A DNA stretch of 22,220 bases from AC-32 sp046726435 (lineage in GTDB: Bacteria; Actinomycetota; Thermoleophilia; Gaiellales; Gaiellaceae): contig JBKPAM010000101.1 of NCBI GenBank assembly GCA_046726435.1, positions 1 through 22,220 on the forward strand, in the 5' to 3' direction. The stretch's first letter is position 1; every line of letters starts with the position of its first letter. Made by a program: the position numbers and the translations under genes. This document shows positions 8,060 through 15,133 of this stretch, piece by piece. Under the pieces are notes generated by a model, which was given only the letters and a program-made list of their open reading frames with translations, was not told where the DNA came from and made no database searches.

Positions 8060-10590
8060 GCTCGGTCGCTCACACCCCGGCGCTGAGCGGCTCGAGCAAC
8101 GGCGGCATCGCCGCCCGCCGTGCAGTGATCCGGTGGGCCCGGCGCATGTTCCGGCGCGACTGGCGGCAGCAGGTACTGATCGTCGTGCTCCTCACGATCG
8201 CCGTGGCGGCCGCGGTCGCGAGCATCACGATCGTCTACAACACCGCGCCGGCCGACAACGCCGAGCACGGCTCGGCCTCATACATCCTGCGGTTCGACGG
8301 AACCCATCCGCAACGGCTCTGGGCCGAGGTTGCCTCCGCCAGGAAGTTCTTCGGGACGATCGAGGTCATCCGGCACCGCTCGCTGCTCGTCCCCGGCACC
8401 GTCGAGTCGTTGGACTTCCGCGCACAAGACCCGAACGGCCCCTACGCCAGCGGGCTGCTCGGGCTCCGCCGGGGCAGCTATCCGAAGGGGCCCAACCAGG
8501 TTGCACTGACCGACGGGGCTGCGGAGCTCCTCCGGGTCGGGATGGGAGACACGGTGGCCCTCGACGGTCACAAGCGGACGGTCGTGGGGATCGTCGAGAA
8601 CCCACGCAAGCTGAGCGACGAGTTCGCTCTGGTCTCGCCGAGCTCCGCGGGAACGCCAGACCACGTGACGGTTCTGGTCGACGCGAGCAAGGACTCGATC
8701 GACTCCTGGCTTATGGGCTCGGCGCCTGGAGGGAAAAGCACAAGTCCCTCCGCGTTCACCGGGTCCGAGAGTCGGTCGGGGAATCAGTCCGCGGAGACGC
8801 TGGCGATGTTCTCGGTCGGCACCGTCTTCCTCCTGTTGGCCTCCCTGATCGCAGCCGCGGCCTTCGCGGTCGTCGCTCAACGGCGGCTCCGCCAGCTCGG
8901 CATGCTCGCCGCCGTCGGCGCCACCCAGAAGCACCTCCGCCTCGTACTCGTGATCCACGGCGCCGCCGTCGGATCGATCGCCGCGGTGCTCGGGGCGATC
9001 GCCGGTCTTGCGGTCTGGCTCTTCGCCGCACCGATCCTGGAGTCGGGCATCGACCATCGTGTCGACCGCCTCAGCCTGCCGTGGACGTGGATCGCGCTGA
9101 CCGTGGTCCTTGCGATCGTCGGCGGGACCGCAGCGGCCTGGTGGCCGGGACGCGCGGTTGCCCGCCTTCCGGTGGTGCTCGCGCTCTCTGGACGTCCGCC
9201 GAAGCCGAGGCCCGCTCGCCATGCGGCGATCCTCGCCGCGGCGCTGATCGCGGTCGGCATCGCATCGCTCGTGCTGTCCGGGCGAGACACGCCGGTGTTC
9301 ATCATCGTCGGGATCGTGGCGACCATCCTCGGCGGCCTCCTGCTCGGGCCGCCGACGATCCGCATCCTGTCGCGGGTGGCCGGACGCCTCTCGGTCGCGC
9401 CCCGACTGGCGTTGCGAGACCTCGTTCGGTATCAGGCTCGTTCCGGAGCAGCACTCGCGGCGGTCACCCTGGCTCTCGGAATCGCGGCGACTGTCGCCGT
9501 GGTCGCGTCGGCGGAAGCGGCGCAGCGCACGTCGGCGCCTCCCAACCTGTCCAACCGGCAGATCCGGGTCTACCTGGGCCCACCGCGCGCGAAGGAGGTC
9601 ATCTCGGTGACGGCCCTGAACCGGGTCGACAGCCTGGCCGCGTCAGTGCGAAAGCTCAGCGAGCAGCTGGGCGGTGCGGCCGTGACTCCGCTCCAGAAGA
9701 TCATCCAGCCCGGCACGCGCTCCATGTTCGATTCCCATCTCAACACCAGAGTCCTCCCCACTGTCGAGCTCGCCAGGCGCTTCCCTGGACCGTCGTACCG
9801 CCCCGCCGCGCAGCTCTACGTCGCGACGCCTGCAGTGCTCCGTTATCTGGGAATCGATCCGGCCACGATCAAGCCGGGCACGGACTTCCTCGCGGCCCGG
9901 AGCGCCAGGGTCGACAACCTCGTCATCCCGAGCTTCACGGATCGGAGGGAGTTCAGGGTCACGAACGTCCAGCGAATCGACCTGGGCGGACATCTTTTCG
10001 GGGCCCCCTTCCCCGCTGACTCGGTGGAAGCGCGCACGCCGCCCGCCTTCATCACCCTCAACGGTCTCCGCCGCCTCGGCTGGAGACACATTCCCGGAGG
10101 CTGGCTCGTCGAGTCTCACCGGCCGTTGACGAGCGACCAGATCGCGGGGGCCCGCGACCTCGCGGCGGAAGCCGGCTTGACGATCGAGGTCCGCCGCGAG
10201 GCCCCCTCTTACGCAAAGGTGATCGCCCTCGCGATCGGCGCGGGCGGCCTGCTCGCACTCGCCATCCTGGCGATGACGGTCGGGCTGATTCGCGGAGAGA
10301 GCGCGGGCGACCTCCGCACCCTGACGGCAACCGGAGCGACCTCGCGGATCCGCCGAACGCTGACGGCCACGACCGCAGGAGCACTCGCGCTGCTCGGCGC
10401 GCTCCTCGGTGTGGCTGGAGCGTACGCCGTCCTCGTGGCGATGTTCTACGACGACCTCGGTTACCTGAGCCACGTGCCGGTCCGGTACCTCGCGTTCGCG
10501 ATCCTCGGCGTGCCGCTGGCGGCCGCGGCGGCCGGATGGCTCCTCGCCGGCCGGGAGCCCTCCAGCATCGCCAGGCCCGTCATCGAGTGA
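8056..10590 (+). CDS. ABC transporter permease, FtsX/MacB type
   Basis: This 844-residue inner-membrane permease partners the ATPase just upstream. A first membrane helix lies at about 39-61 and is followed by a large extracytoplasmic domain. A first FtsX block lies at about 250-405, with the characteristic QRRLRQLGMLAAVGAT after its first helix. Two further helices lie near 390-440, and a second extracytoplasmic region spans about 470-710. A second FtsX block lies at about 717-844, with the degenerate equivalent RTLTATGATSRIRR. This two-FtsX layout is that of large fused permeases which form the pore without a second permease gene. The start is supported by GGAGGTGACC upstream and the ATGA overlap. 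Its stop overlaps the stop of the convergent isomerase-like gene by 11 bp. Confidence 0.92.
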   Translation: MSSVAHTPALSGSSNGGIAARRAVIRWARRMFRRDWRQQVLIVVLLTIAVAAAVASITIVYNTAPADNAEHGSASYILRFDGTHPQRLWAEVASARKFFGTIEVIRHRSLLVPGTVESLDFRAQDPNGPYASGLLGLRRGSYPKGPNQVALTDGAAELLRVGMGDTVALDGHKRTVVGIVENPRKLSDEFALVSPSSAGTPDHVTVLVDASKDSIDSWLMGSAPGGKSTSPSAFTGSESRSGNQSAETLAMFSVGTVFLLLASLIAAAAFAVVAQRRLRQLGMLAAVGATQKHLRLVLVIHGAAVGSIAAVLGAIAGLAVWLFAAPILESGIDHRVDRLSLPWTWIALTVVLAIVGGTAAAWWPGRAVARLPVVLALSGRPPKPRPARHAAILAAALIAVGIASLVLSGRDTPVFIIVGIVATILGGLLLGPPTIRILSRVAGRLSVAPRLALRDLVRYQARSGAALAAVTLALGIAATVAVVASAEAAQRTSAPPNLSNRQIRVYLGPPRAKEVISVTALNRVDSLAASVRKLSEQLGGAAVTPLQKIIQPGTRSMFDSHLNTRVLPTVELARRFPGPSYRPAAQLYVATPAVLRYLGIDPATIKPGTDFLAARSARVDNLVIPSFTDRREFRVTNVQRIDLGGHLFGAPFPADSVEARTPPAFITLNGLRRLGWRHIPGGWLVESHRPLTSDQIAGARDLAAEAGLTIEVRREAPSYAKVIALAIGAGGLLALAILAMTVGLIRGESAGDLRTLTATGATSRIRRTLTATTAGALALLGALLGVAGAYAVLVAMFYDDLGYLSHVPVRYLAFAILGVPLAAAAAGWLLAGREPSSIARPVIE

Positions 10591-11323
10591 GCGATCGAGC
10601 TGTGTGCGCGAAGATCCTGCCGTAGCCGCTGACCTCGGCTGTGGCCCCCGTCCGTCCGAGAGCACTCCAGAGGAGGACTTGGTTCGACGTGAGGACCGGG
10701 CAGTCGAGGCTTGCTTCCAACGCACCGACTGCGCCGGCCGCTCGGAAGCCGTTCCCTCCAATGAAGACCGCCTCGGTGTCGCCGCCCACATCCCGGGACG
10801 TCCAGTCGTAGACGGCAGCGGCGTCGATCCGGTCAGGATCTCGAGAGAGATCGGCCGCCGCCGACGAAACGACCTCGAATCCCTTCCGTTGGAAATAGGC
10901 CACGCCGAGCTCGTTCAACTCGGGGTCCGTCCACGGTGGATGGACGAGCGCCACCCGCTCGGCTCCGAGGGCCCGCAACGCAAGCACCGCCGAGGCGCAC
11001 GTGCCCACGGCCGGAGCGCCCGACTCCTCTGAGAGCTTCGAAACGAGAGCCGACTCGGCGTCGGGCCCGATCGCATAGGCGGACGTCGTCGACGCGTAGG
11101 CGATGACGTCGAGCGAGCCCTGCGCGAGCATCGCGGCCGCCTCCGCGAACACCGGCGCGGCAATCAGCGAGCGGAGCCCGGACGCGGTAGTCGAGTCGGC
11201 TCCGGTCGCAGGGTCGACCGGCACGCGGGAAACACACGTGACGACCTGCCCAGGAGCCATCGCGGGGAACTCCGCCTCCGGCCCGATGGCGGCGTGTGGA
11301 GTCAGTACACCGACGCGAATCAC
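10580..11323 (-). CDS. Asp/Glu racemase superfamily protein (maleate isomerase / arylmalonate decarboxylase-like), catalytic cysteines absent
   Basis: This 247-residue protein has the pseudo-symmetric two-domain fold of maleate cis-trans isomerases and arylmalonate decarboxylases. Recognisable features are VGVLTPHAAIGPEAEF at the N-terminus, SAVLALRALGAERVALVHP in the middle and SGYGRIF at the end. Active members use a cysteine in one or both domain loops. At the first position this protein has YASTTSAYAIG (residues 76-86, Ser/Thr instead of Cys). At the second it has FIGGNGFRA (187-195, no Cys). Its cysteines are at 30, 109 and 208, away from those loops. It may therefore have a different reaction or bind without catalysis. 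The GTG start has a weak AGGA upstream. It is divergent from the SDR-ABM pair. Confidence 0.8.
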   Translation of the reverse strand: MIRVGVLTPHAAIGPEAEFPAMAPGQVVTCVSRVPVDPATGADSTTASGLRSLIAAPVFAEAAAMLAQGSLDVIAYASTTSAYAIGPDAESALVSKLSEESGAPAVGTCASAVLALRALGAERVALVHPPWTDPELNELGVAYFQRKGFEVVSSAAADLSRDPDRIDAAAVYDWTSRDVGGDTEAVFIGGNGFRAAGAVGALEASLDCPVLTSNQVLLWSALGRTGATAEVSGYGRIFAHTARSLTR

Positions 11324-11363
11324 GGGTAGTCAATCCTGCCCGCGTCTGCGGAGGCCCGCCAGG

Positions 11364-11383
11364 GATTCGCTGGTCCGCGAATC
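11364..11383. promoter_or_regulatory. Inverted repeat in the divergent isomerase/SDR intergenic region
   Basis: Perfect 7-bp arms GATTCGC (11364-11370) and GCGAATC (11377-11383) are separated by six bases. The site lies between two divergent genes, 41 bp from the isomerase start and about 50 bp upstream of the likely SDR -10 box. It could be an operator for a regulator of both directions, or a hairpin; no regulator is assigned. Confidence 0.4.
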
Positions 11384-11433
11384 AGTCGCCGCGCTGCATC
11401 AGGGCGAGAAGCGGGACGCCCAGCTCGCGTCAG

Positions 11434-11458
11434 TAGAGTCCTTGTGTGGAGGCTCCAC
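11434..11458 (+). promoter_or_regulatory. SDR promoter -10 and a hairpin holding its ribosome binding site
   Basis: TAGAGT at 11434-11439 fits the TANNNT -10 pattern and predicts a transcript starting near 11446. Bases 11446-11458 form the perfect 13-nt palindrome GTGGAG-G-CTCCAC, and its centre contains GGAGG, the Shine-Dalgarno sequence of the SDR (start 11460, 7-base spacing). The message may thus begin with a small hairpin that masks its own ribosome site. Confidence 0.4.
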
Positions 11459-11459
11459 C

Positions 11460-12203
11460 GTGAGGCTCTCCGGCAAGAGGATCCTGATCACCGGAGGAGG
11501 TTCCGGGATCGGGCTCGAGCTTGCCCGCCGGCTCGCGCAGGACAACCAGGTCGTGATCGCGGGCCGCGACGAGGAGCGCCTCGCACGAGCCGGCACTCCC
11601 GGGCTCTCCGTGCGGAGGCTGGATGTGACCTCCGAGCGCGAGGCGGGCGAAGCACTTGCGTGGGTCGAGGGCGAGCTCGGCGGGCTCGACGTCCTCGTCA
11701 ACAACGTTGGTCTCCTCCGGGGCTACTCGCTAACGGACGCCGACGCGGCCGCGAAGAGTCTTCAGGACGTCGAGGCCAACCTCCTCGGAACACTCCGGAT
11801 GACGCGCCTCGCCCTGCCTGCGCTCCGAGCCTCGGGGAACAGCGCTGTCGTCTTCATCTCGTCCGCTGTCGCGCTCGGCGCCGTGCCGGGCTTCAGCGTC
11901 TACGCGGCCACCAAGGCCGCGGTGCACTCGCTGGCCCGCTCGCTCCGGCTGGAGCTGAAGCCGAGCGGCATACGCGTCTTCGAGGTGATGCCGCCGGTCG
12001 TCGACACCGGACCGGTGAACGACCTCGAGGTGCCGAAGCTCTCTCCCGGGGCCGTCGCAGAGGCGATCGTGTCCGGCATCGGCCGCGACCGCGAGGAGAT
12101 CCGCGTGGGGCGCGTACGGCAGCTCGCGGTAGTGGCCCGCATCAAACCGAGCCTCGCCGACCGCCTCGTCACCCAGGCCTTCACCCCAGGGGAGGAATCG
12201 TGA
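11460..12203 (+). CDS. Short-chain dehydrogenase/reductase
   Basis: This 247-residue NAD(P)-dependent oxidoreductase of the classical SDR fold resembles the DltE-like group. Motifs: cofactor loop TGGGSGIG at residues 11-18, NNVG at 81-84, serines FISS at 132-135 and the catalytic YxxxK as Y148-AAT-K152. The start is the GTG at 11460, chosen because GGAGG lies 7 bases upstream and the cofactor strand (RILITGGG) begins straight after it; the longer open frame has no domain support. The last codon overlaps the next start as GTGA. The substrate is unknown. Pairing with an ABM-fold protein suggests oxidation/reduction of a small organic compound. Confidence 0.92.
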   Translation: MRLSGKRILITGGGSGIGLELARRLAQDNQVVIAGRDEERLARAGTPGLSVRRLDVTSEREAGEALAWVEGELGGLDVLVNNVGLLRGYSLTDADAAAKSLQDVEANLLGTLRMTRLALPALRASGNSAVVFISSAVALGAVPGFSVYAATKAAVHSLARSLRLELKPSGIRVFEVMPPVVDTGPVNDLEVPKLSPGAVAEAIVSGIGRDREEIRVGRVRQLAVVARIKPSLADRLVTQAFTPGEES

Positions 12204-12496
12204 TCGCGCGGATCTGGCGCGGCGCAGTTCGCACCGACGACGCTGCGGAGTACATCGAATACATCCGTCGCACCGGGATCGAGCACTACCGCGCTACGCA
12301 CGGAAACCTGGGCGCGTGGATCCTTCACCGGGCGGTTGACGGAGCAACCGAGATCGTCACGTTTTCCCTCTGGGAGAGCATGGCTTCGGTGCGCAGCTTC
12401 GCGGGCGACGACCCGTCACAAGCCGTGTACTACCCGGAAGACGACCGCTTCCTGATCGAGCGCGGCCCCACCGTCGAGCACTACGAGGTCGACTGA
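12200..12496 (+). CDS. Small ABM-fold (antibiotic biosynthesis monooxygenase-like) protein
   Basis: This 98-residue protein starts IARIWRGAVRTDDAAEY, continues with an HYRATHGNLGAWILHR segment and ends with EHYEVD. It is typical of small ferredoxin-like dimeric alpha+beta barrel proteins: a first strand, a helix, a second strand, EIVTFSLWESMASVRSF as strand plus helix, and a final strand. Members are cofactor-free oxygenases or ligand-binding proteins, and many have no known reaction. The GTG start at 12200 has GGGGAGG just upstream and overlaps the SDR stop (GTGA), so the two are translationally coupled. No catalytic residue can be assigned. Confidence 0.85.
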   Translation: MIARIWRGAVRTDDAAEYIEYIRRTGIEHYRATHGNLGAWILHRAVDGATEIVTFSLWESMASVRSFAGDDPSQAVYYPEDDRFLIERGPTVEHYEVD

Positions 12497-12517
12497 GCTC
12501 GCGACGACGGCCTGGTC

Positions 12518-12564
12518 GCCGGTCCGCGGGGACGCCGGCTCAACGCTCGAGCGCGATCGCGCTC
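12518..12564. terminator. Convergent hairpins, probable bidirectional terminator
   Basis: Two dyads lie between the convergent ABM and hydrolase genes. The first, 12518-12539, pairs GCCGGTCC with GGAC-gc-CGGC around a four-base loop. The second, 12549-12564, is a perfect 16-bp palindrome GAGCGCGATCGCGCTC touching the hydrolase stop codon. Neither has a T-run. Termination of both converging messages is the simplest role. Confidence 0.4.
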
Positions 12565-13396
12565 AGGCCGAGGCGGTCGCGAGTCCGAGTTGTGTCGCGA
12601 CCGGCTCGATGCTGAGCTCCATCAAGAAGAGCAACTCGTCGGTCGGCAGGAACCGCTTCATCTCCGCGACGATCTCGGTGTGCGCCTGTTCGGGGCGCGA
12701 CCAGTCGCCCGCCCTGAGCGCGTCGAGGAAGGTCTCGATGTAGCTCCGCTGCCAGTCCCAGTCGGCCGGGCTCGCCGGGCCGCCGTGCCCGATGTGAAAG
12801 ACGGCATCGCTCGGGAAGCGGTCGCGCAGGATCTCGATGTTCTCGAGCCACTGCTCGTGGAAGCCATCCGCGAGGAAGCAGTGCTTGTGGTCATAGATCT
12901 GGTCGCCGAGGAACACGATCCGCTCGTCTCGGCCCAGCACCCAGGGGCTGTCGTGCGGAGACTCGCTCGGGCCGAGATCGATCACGGTGAAGGTTGCCTC
13001 GTCGAAGGTGAGGCTCTCACCGTCGCGGATCGGCGTGTTCGGAAACGTCCGCTCTGGGGCCCATTCGTCGCCGAACATCGGCCGCAAGATCTCTTCCTTT
13101 GCCTCGTCGTCTCGCGCGATCACGTCGATGACACCTTGCGGCGCCACTATTGGGACGTCATCGGCGGCGACCAGCTCGGTCAGGCCCCCGTAGTGGTCCG
13201 GATGGGATTGGGTCAGCAGCACGGCGCGCAGAGGCTTTCCGAGCTGCTCCAGCCCGGCCCTCAGCGCCTTGCTCTCCGAGACCGTCAGCAGGCTGTCGAC
13301 CGCAACCACGCTCGATTCCGTCTCGACCAGGTAGGCGTTCACGAACGCCCCTTCGTGCTCGAGTGGGTAGCGATGAATCGTCGGCTCGCCGGCCAT
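12563..13396 (-). CDS. Metallo-beta-lactamase-fold hydrolase with variant QxHxDH zinc motif
   Basis: This 277-residue protein has the MBL order: first strands with NAYLVETESSVVAVDS (20-35), the metal motif LTQSHPDHYGG (61-71), a histidine at 148 (SPHDSP), an aspartate in FLGDQIY (163-169) and a late histidine in HIGHGGP (201-207). The usual motif is HxHxDH; here the first histidine is Gln63, while H65, D67 and H68 are kept. A Gln at this place is also known in GOB-type B3 beta-lactamases, so metal binding is still possible. The protein is not necessarily a lactamase; the family is mostly lactonases, thioesterases and similar. ATG 13396 is chosen for the AAAGGAA ribosome site upstream. It is divergent from lysR. 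Confidence 0.88.
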   Translation of the reverse strand: MAGEPTIHRYPLEHEGAFVNAYLVETESSVVAVDSLLTVSESKALRAGLEQLGKPLRAVLLTQSHPDHYGGLTELVAADDVPIVAPQGVIDVIARDDEAKEEILRPMFGDEWAPERTFPNTPIRDGESLTFDEATFTVIDLGPSESPHDSPWVLGRDERIVFLGDQIYDHKHCFLADGFHEQWLENIEILRDRFPSDAVFHIGHGGPASPADWDWQRSYIETFLDALRAGDWSRPEQAHTEIVAEMKRFLPTDELLFLMELSIEPVATQLGLATASA

Positions 13397-13434
13397 CCTG
13401 TTCCTTTCGTCGATGTCCTCTGTCGCGAGCCTAG

Positions 13435-13469
13435 GTGGCGCCACAGTGCCGTCGAAACACCGATTCGGT
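13435..13469. promoter_or_regulatory. Palindromes in the hydrolase/lysR divergent region
   Basis: The 117-bp space between divergent genes holds two dyads: GTGGCGCCAC at 13435-13444 (perfect 10 bp) and ACCGATTCGGT at 13459-13469 (5-bp arms around one base). LysR regulators commonly bind dyads between their own gene and a divergent target, so the hydrolase is the probable target. Which dyad is used cannot be decided. Confidence 0.4.
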
Positions 13470-13501
13470 CTCGCGCTGTACCGATGGCGTATCGCCCCGA
13501 G

Positions 13502-13507
13502 TAGGCT
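13502..13507 (+). promoter_or_regulatory. -10 box for a leaderless lysR transcript
   Basis: TAGGCT (TANNNT pattern) ends six bases before the lysR ATG at 13514, which places the expected transcription start on the A of the start codon. No good Shine-Dalgarno sequence precedes the ATG. The -35 region is weak. Confidence 0.45.
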
Positions 13508-13513
13508 CACGGC

Positions 13514-14407
13514 ATGCCCGAGCTCCGCCATCTGCGCTACTTCGTCGCGGTGGCCGAGGAGCTGAACTTCAGCCGGGCGGCGAAGCGGCTGCACATGGCG
13601 CAGCCGCCCCTCAGCGTCGCGATCCGAAAGCTCGAGGAGGAGATCGGGGCGAGCCTGTTCGTCCGCAGCAGCCACGAGGTCAGGCTCACCGAGGCCGGCC
13701 GGGCGTTCCTCCCCGGCGCCCGGCGCGCACTCGCCGATGCGGACGCCGCGGTGGCCGCCGCGCAACGCGCCTCGACCGGCGAGGTCGGCACGCTTCGCGT
13801 CGGCTACAACTGGAGCGCCCGCTTCGAGACTCTCCCTGCGCTCGGACAGGCATTCGCGCGTCATCGGCCCGACCTCGAGCTTCTGACCGAGGAGATGCGG
13901 CCCAGTCAGATGCCGGAGGCCCTTCGTTCAGGGGCGATCGACGTGGCGATCGCGCTCTACCCGGACATCTCCGGCGACCTCTCGTTCGAGCTCGTGCGGC
14001 GCGAGCCGATCGTGGCGGTCCTTTCCTCGAGCCATCCGCTCGCGAACGAGGAAGCGATCGACCTCGCCGAGCTGGCCGGGGAGTTTCTGCTGTTCCCCCG
14101 TGACTTCGCTCCTCGGCTCCACGACTTCTACGTGAACCTCTGCCGGAAGGCCGGCTTCGAGCCCAAGATGGGAAGCGAGTCCTCCCGCACCCGCTGGACG
14201 CTCGGCACCTGGGACGCCTCGACCACGGCGCTCCTCCCGCGATCCGTTTCGAGTGACCTTCCTGATGGCACCGTCGCCATACCGATCAGCGAGCCCGCCG
14301 ACACCCTCGAGACCGAGGTCGTCTGGCTCGACGAGAACGAAAGCCCAACCGTCGCCGCCTTCGTCGAGGTGGCCGGAGGCGTCTTCGGTGTGGCCGCTCG
14401 AGCCTGA
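13514..14407 (+). CDS. LysR family transcriptional regulator
   Basis: This 297-residue regulator has the standard LysR winged helix-turn-helix at the N-terminus: LRYFVAVAEELNFSRAAKRLHMAQPPLS, split as helices at about 7-35, then VAIRKLEEEIGASLFVR. A linker helix (about 60-90) and a two-lobed effector-binding domain (about 92-297) follow, starting at GTLRVGYNWSARFETLP. It is of normal family length. The ATG at 13514 starts the domain exactly and is probably leaderless. The gene is divergent from the MBL-fold hydrolase, its likely target along with itself. Its last 122 bases overlap, on the opposite strand, the open reading frame of the WrbA-like gene. The effector is unknown. Confidence 0.94.
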   Translation: MPELRHLRYFVAVAEELNFSRAAKRLHMAQPPLSVAIRKLEEEIGASLFVRSSHEVRLTEAGRAFLPGARRALADADAAVAAAQRASTGEVGTLRVGYNWSARFETLPALGQAFARHRPDLELLTEEMRPSQMPEALRSGAIDVAIALYPDISGDLSFELVRREPIVAVLSSSHPLANEEAIDLAELAGEFLLFPRDFAPRLHDFYVNLCRKAGFEPKMGSESSRTRWTLGTWDASTTALLPRSVSSDLPDGTVAIPISEPADTLETEVVWLDENESPTVAAFVEVAGGVFGVAARA

Positions 14408-15119
14408 CGGTCCGGGCTAGGGGTGTCGGCTGGGCGCCCGGCTCAGAGCTGGTCGACCTGGCGAAGCTCTCCGGGCTGGGACGCTCGACCGCGAAGGCTC
14501 CTTCGCGGCGGGCCCGGCTCAAGACGGCGCTGTACCGGGCGAGCCGCTGCCCCTGGTAGCGGGCGACCGCAAGGGCCTGCTCGTCGGGACCGGTGACAGT
14601 GTGGCCGGTCACGAACGAGGCTCCGTAGGGGTTCCCGCCGGCGGCGAACACCTCGCCCACCGTGTAGCCGAGAGGCAGGATGAGCATCCCCCAGTGGTAG
14701 AGCGTGGTGTTGATGGCGAGGATGGTCGTCTCTTGGCCGCCGTGCGCAGTCTGCGAGGCGGTGAAGGCGGTCCCGACCTTGTCCGCGAGCTTTCCCTGCT
14801 GCCAGAGGGCGCCCGCCTGGTCGATGAACTGCTTCAGCTGGGCTGCGACGTTGCCGAAGCGCGTCGGCGTCCCGAACGCGACCCCGTCCGCCCACTCGAG
14901 ATCGTCGAGTGTTGCGACCGGCGCCTCGGCGACTTCGGAGCGGTGTCGGCCCCAGTACTGGTTCTGCGAGATGAGCAGCTCCGAGGCGAGCTCCTCGACG
15001 TGCCGCAGCCGAACCTCTGCGCCGGCGCCCTCGGCACCCTCGGCCAGCGCGCTGGCGAGCCCGTGCACGTTGCCGGTAGCGCTGTAGTAGATGACCGCGA
15101 TGCGGGCAGGCTCGTCCAT
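14286..15119 (-). CDS. wrbA: WrbA-like NAD(P)H:quinone oxidoreductase (flavodoxin fold) with an abnormal C-terminal tail
   Basis: Residues 1 to about 200 are a clear WrbA-type flavodoxin. The FMN phosphate loop YYSATGNVHGLA is at 11-22, GTPTRFGNVAAQLKQFID at 83-100, TASQTAHGGQETT at 120-132 and YHWGMLILPLGY at 141-152. Such proteins bind FMN, form tetramers and reduce quinones by two electrons using NAD(P)H. WrbA proteins normally end near residue 200. Here the frame runs about 77 residues more as an arginine-rich tail that is antisense to the 3' end of lysR. A neighbouring frame would stop at 14443, beside the lysR terminator hairpin, so a frameshift or read-through is possible. It lies 14 bases after the kinase gene, as last member of the sugar operon. 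The symbol indicates the family. Confidence 0.82.
   Translation of the reverse strand: MDEPARIAVIYYSATGNVHGLASALAEGAEGAGAEVRLRHVEELASELLISQNQYWGRHRSEVAEAPVATLDDLEWADGVAFGTPTRFGNVAAQLKQFIDQAGALWQQGKLADKVGTAFTASQTAHGGQETTILAINTTLYHWGMLILPLGYTVGEVFAAGGNPYGASFVTGHTVTGPDEQALAVARYQGQRLARYSAVLSRARREGAFAVERPSPESFARSTSSEPGAQPTPLARTVRLERPHRRRLRPPRRRRRRLGFRSRRARRPRSRGCRRAR
14429..14442. terminator. Hairpin between the convergent lysR and wrbA genes
   Basis: GCTGGGCGCCCGGC forms a compact GC-rich hairpin with one G-T pair, 21 bases after the lysR stop. It may end the lysR message and, read in the other direction, the wrbA message; no T-run follows. Confidence 0.4.
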
Positions 15120-15133
15120 CGCGCTGCCGCAGC

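Noticed and set aside
7983..10019. 678-codon plus-strand frame across the FtsX-type permease
   Set aside because: Arg/Pro/Gly-rich shadow in another frame of a gene with convincing membrane helices and coupled start.
12549..12564. Perfect palindrome with GCGATCGC core, considered as a HIP1-like repeat or integration site
   Set aside because: It is a single copy in the window and sits between convergent genes, so a terminator role is simpler.
13397..13864. Long N-terminal extension of the MBL-fold protein
   Set aside because: It would run through the divergent promoter region and into lysR; the ATG at 13396 has a good ribosome site and begins the fold.
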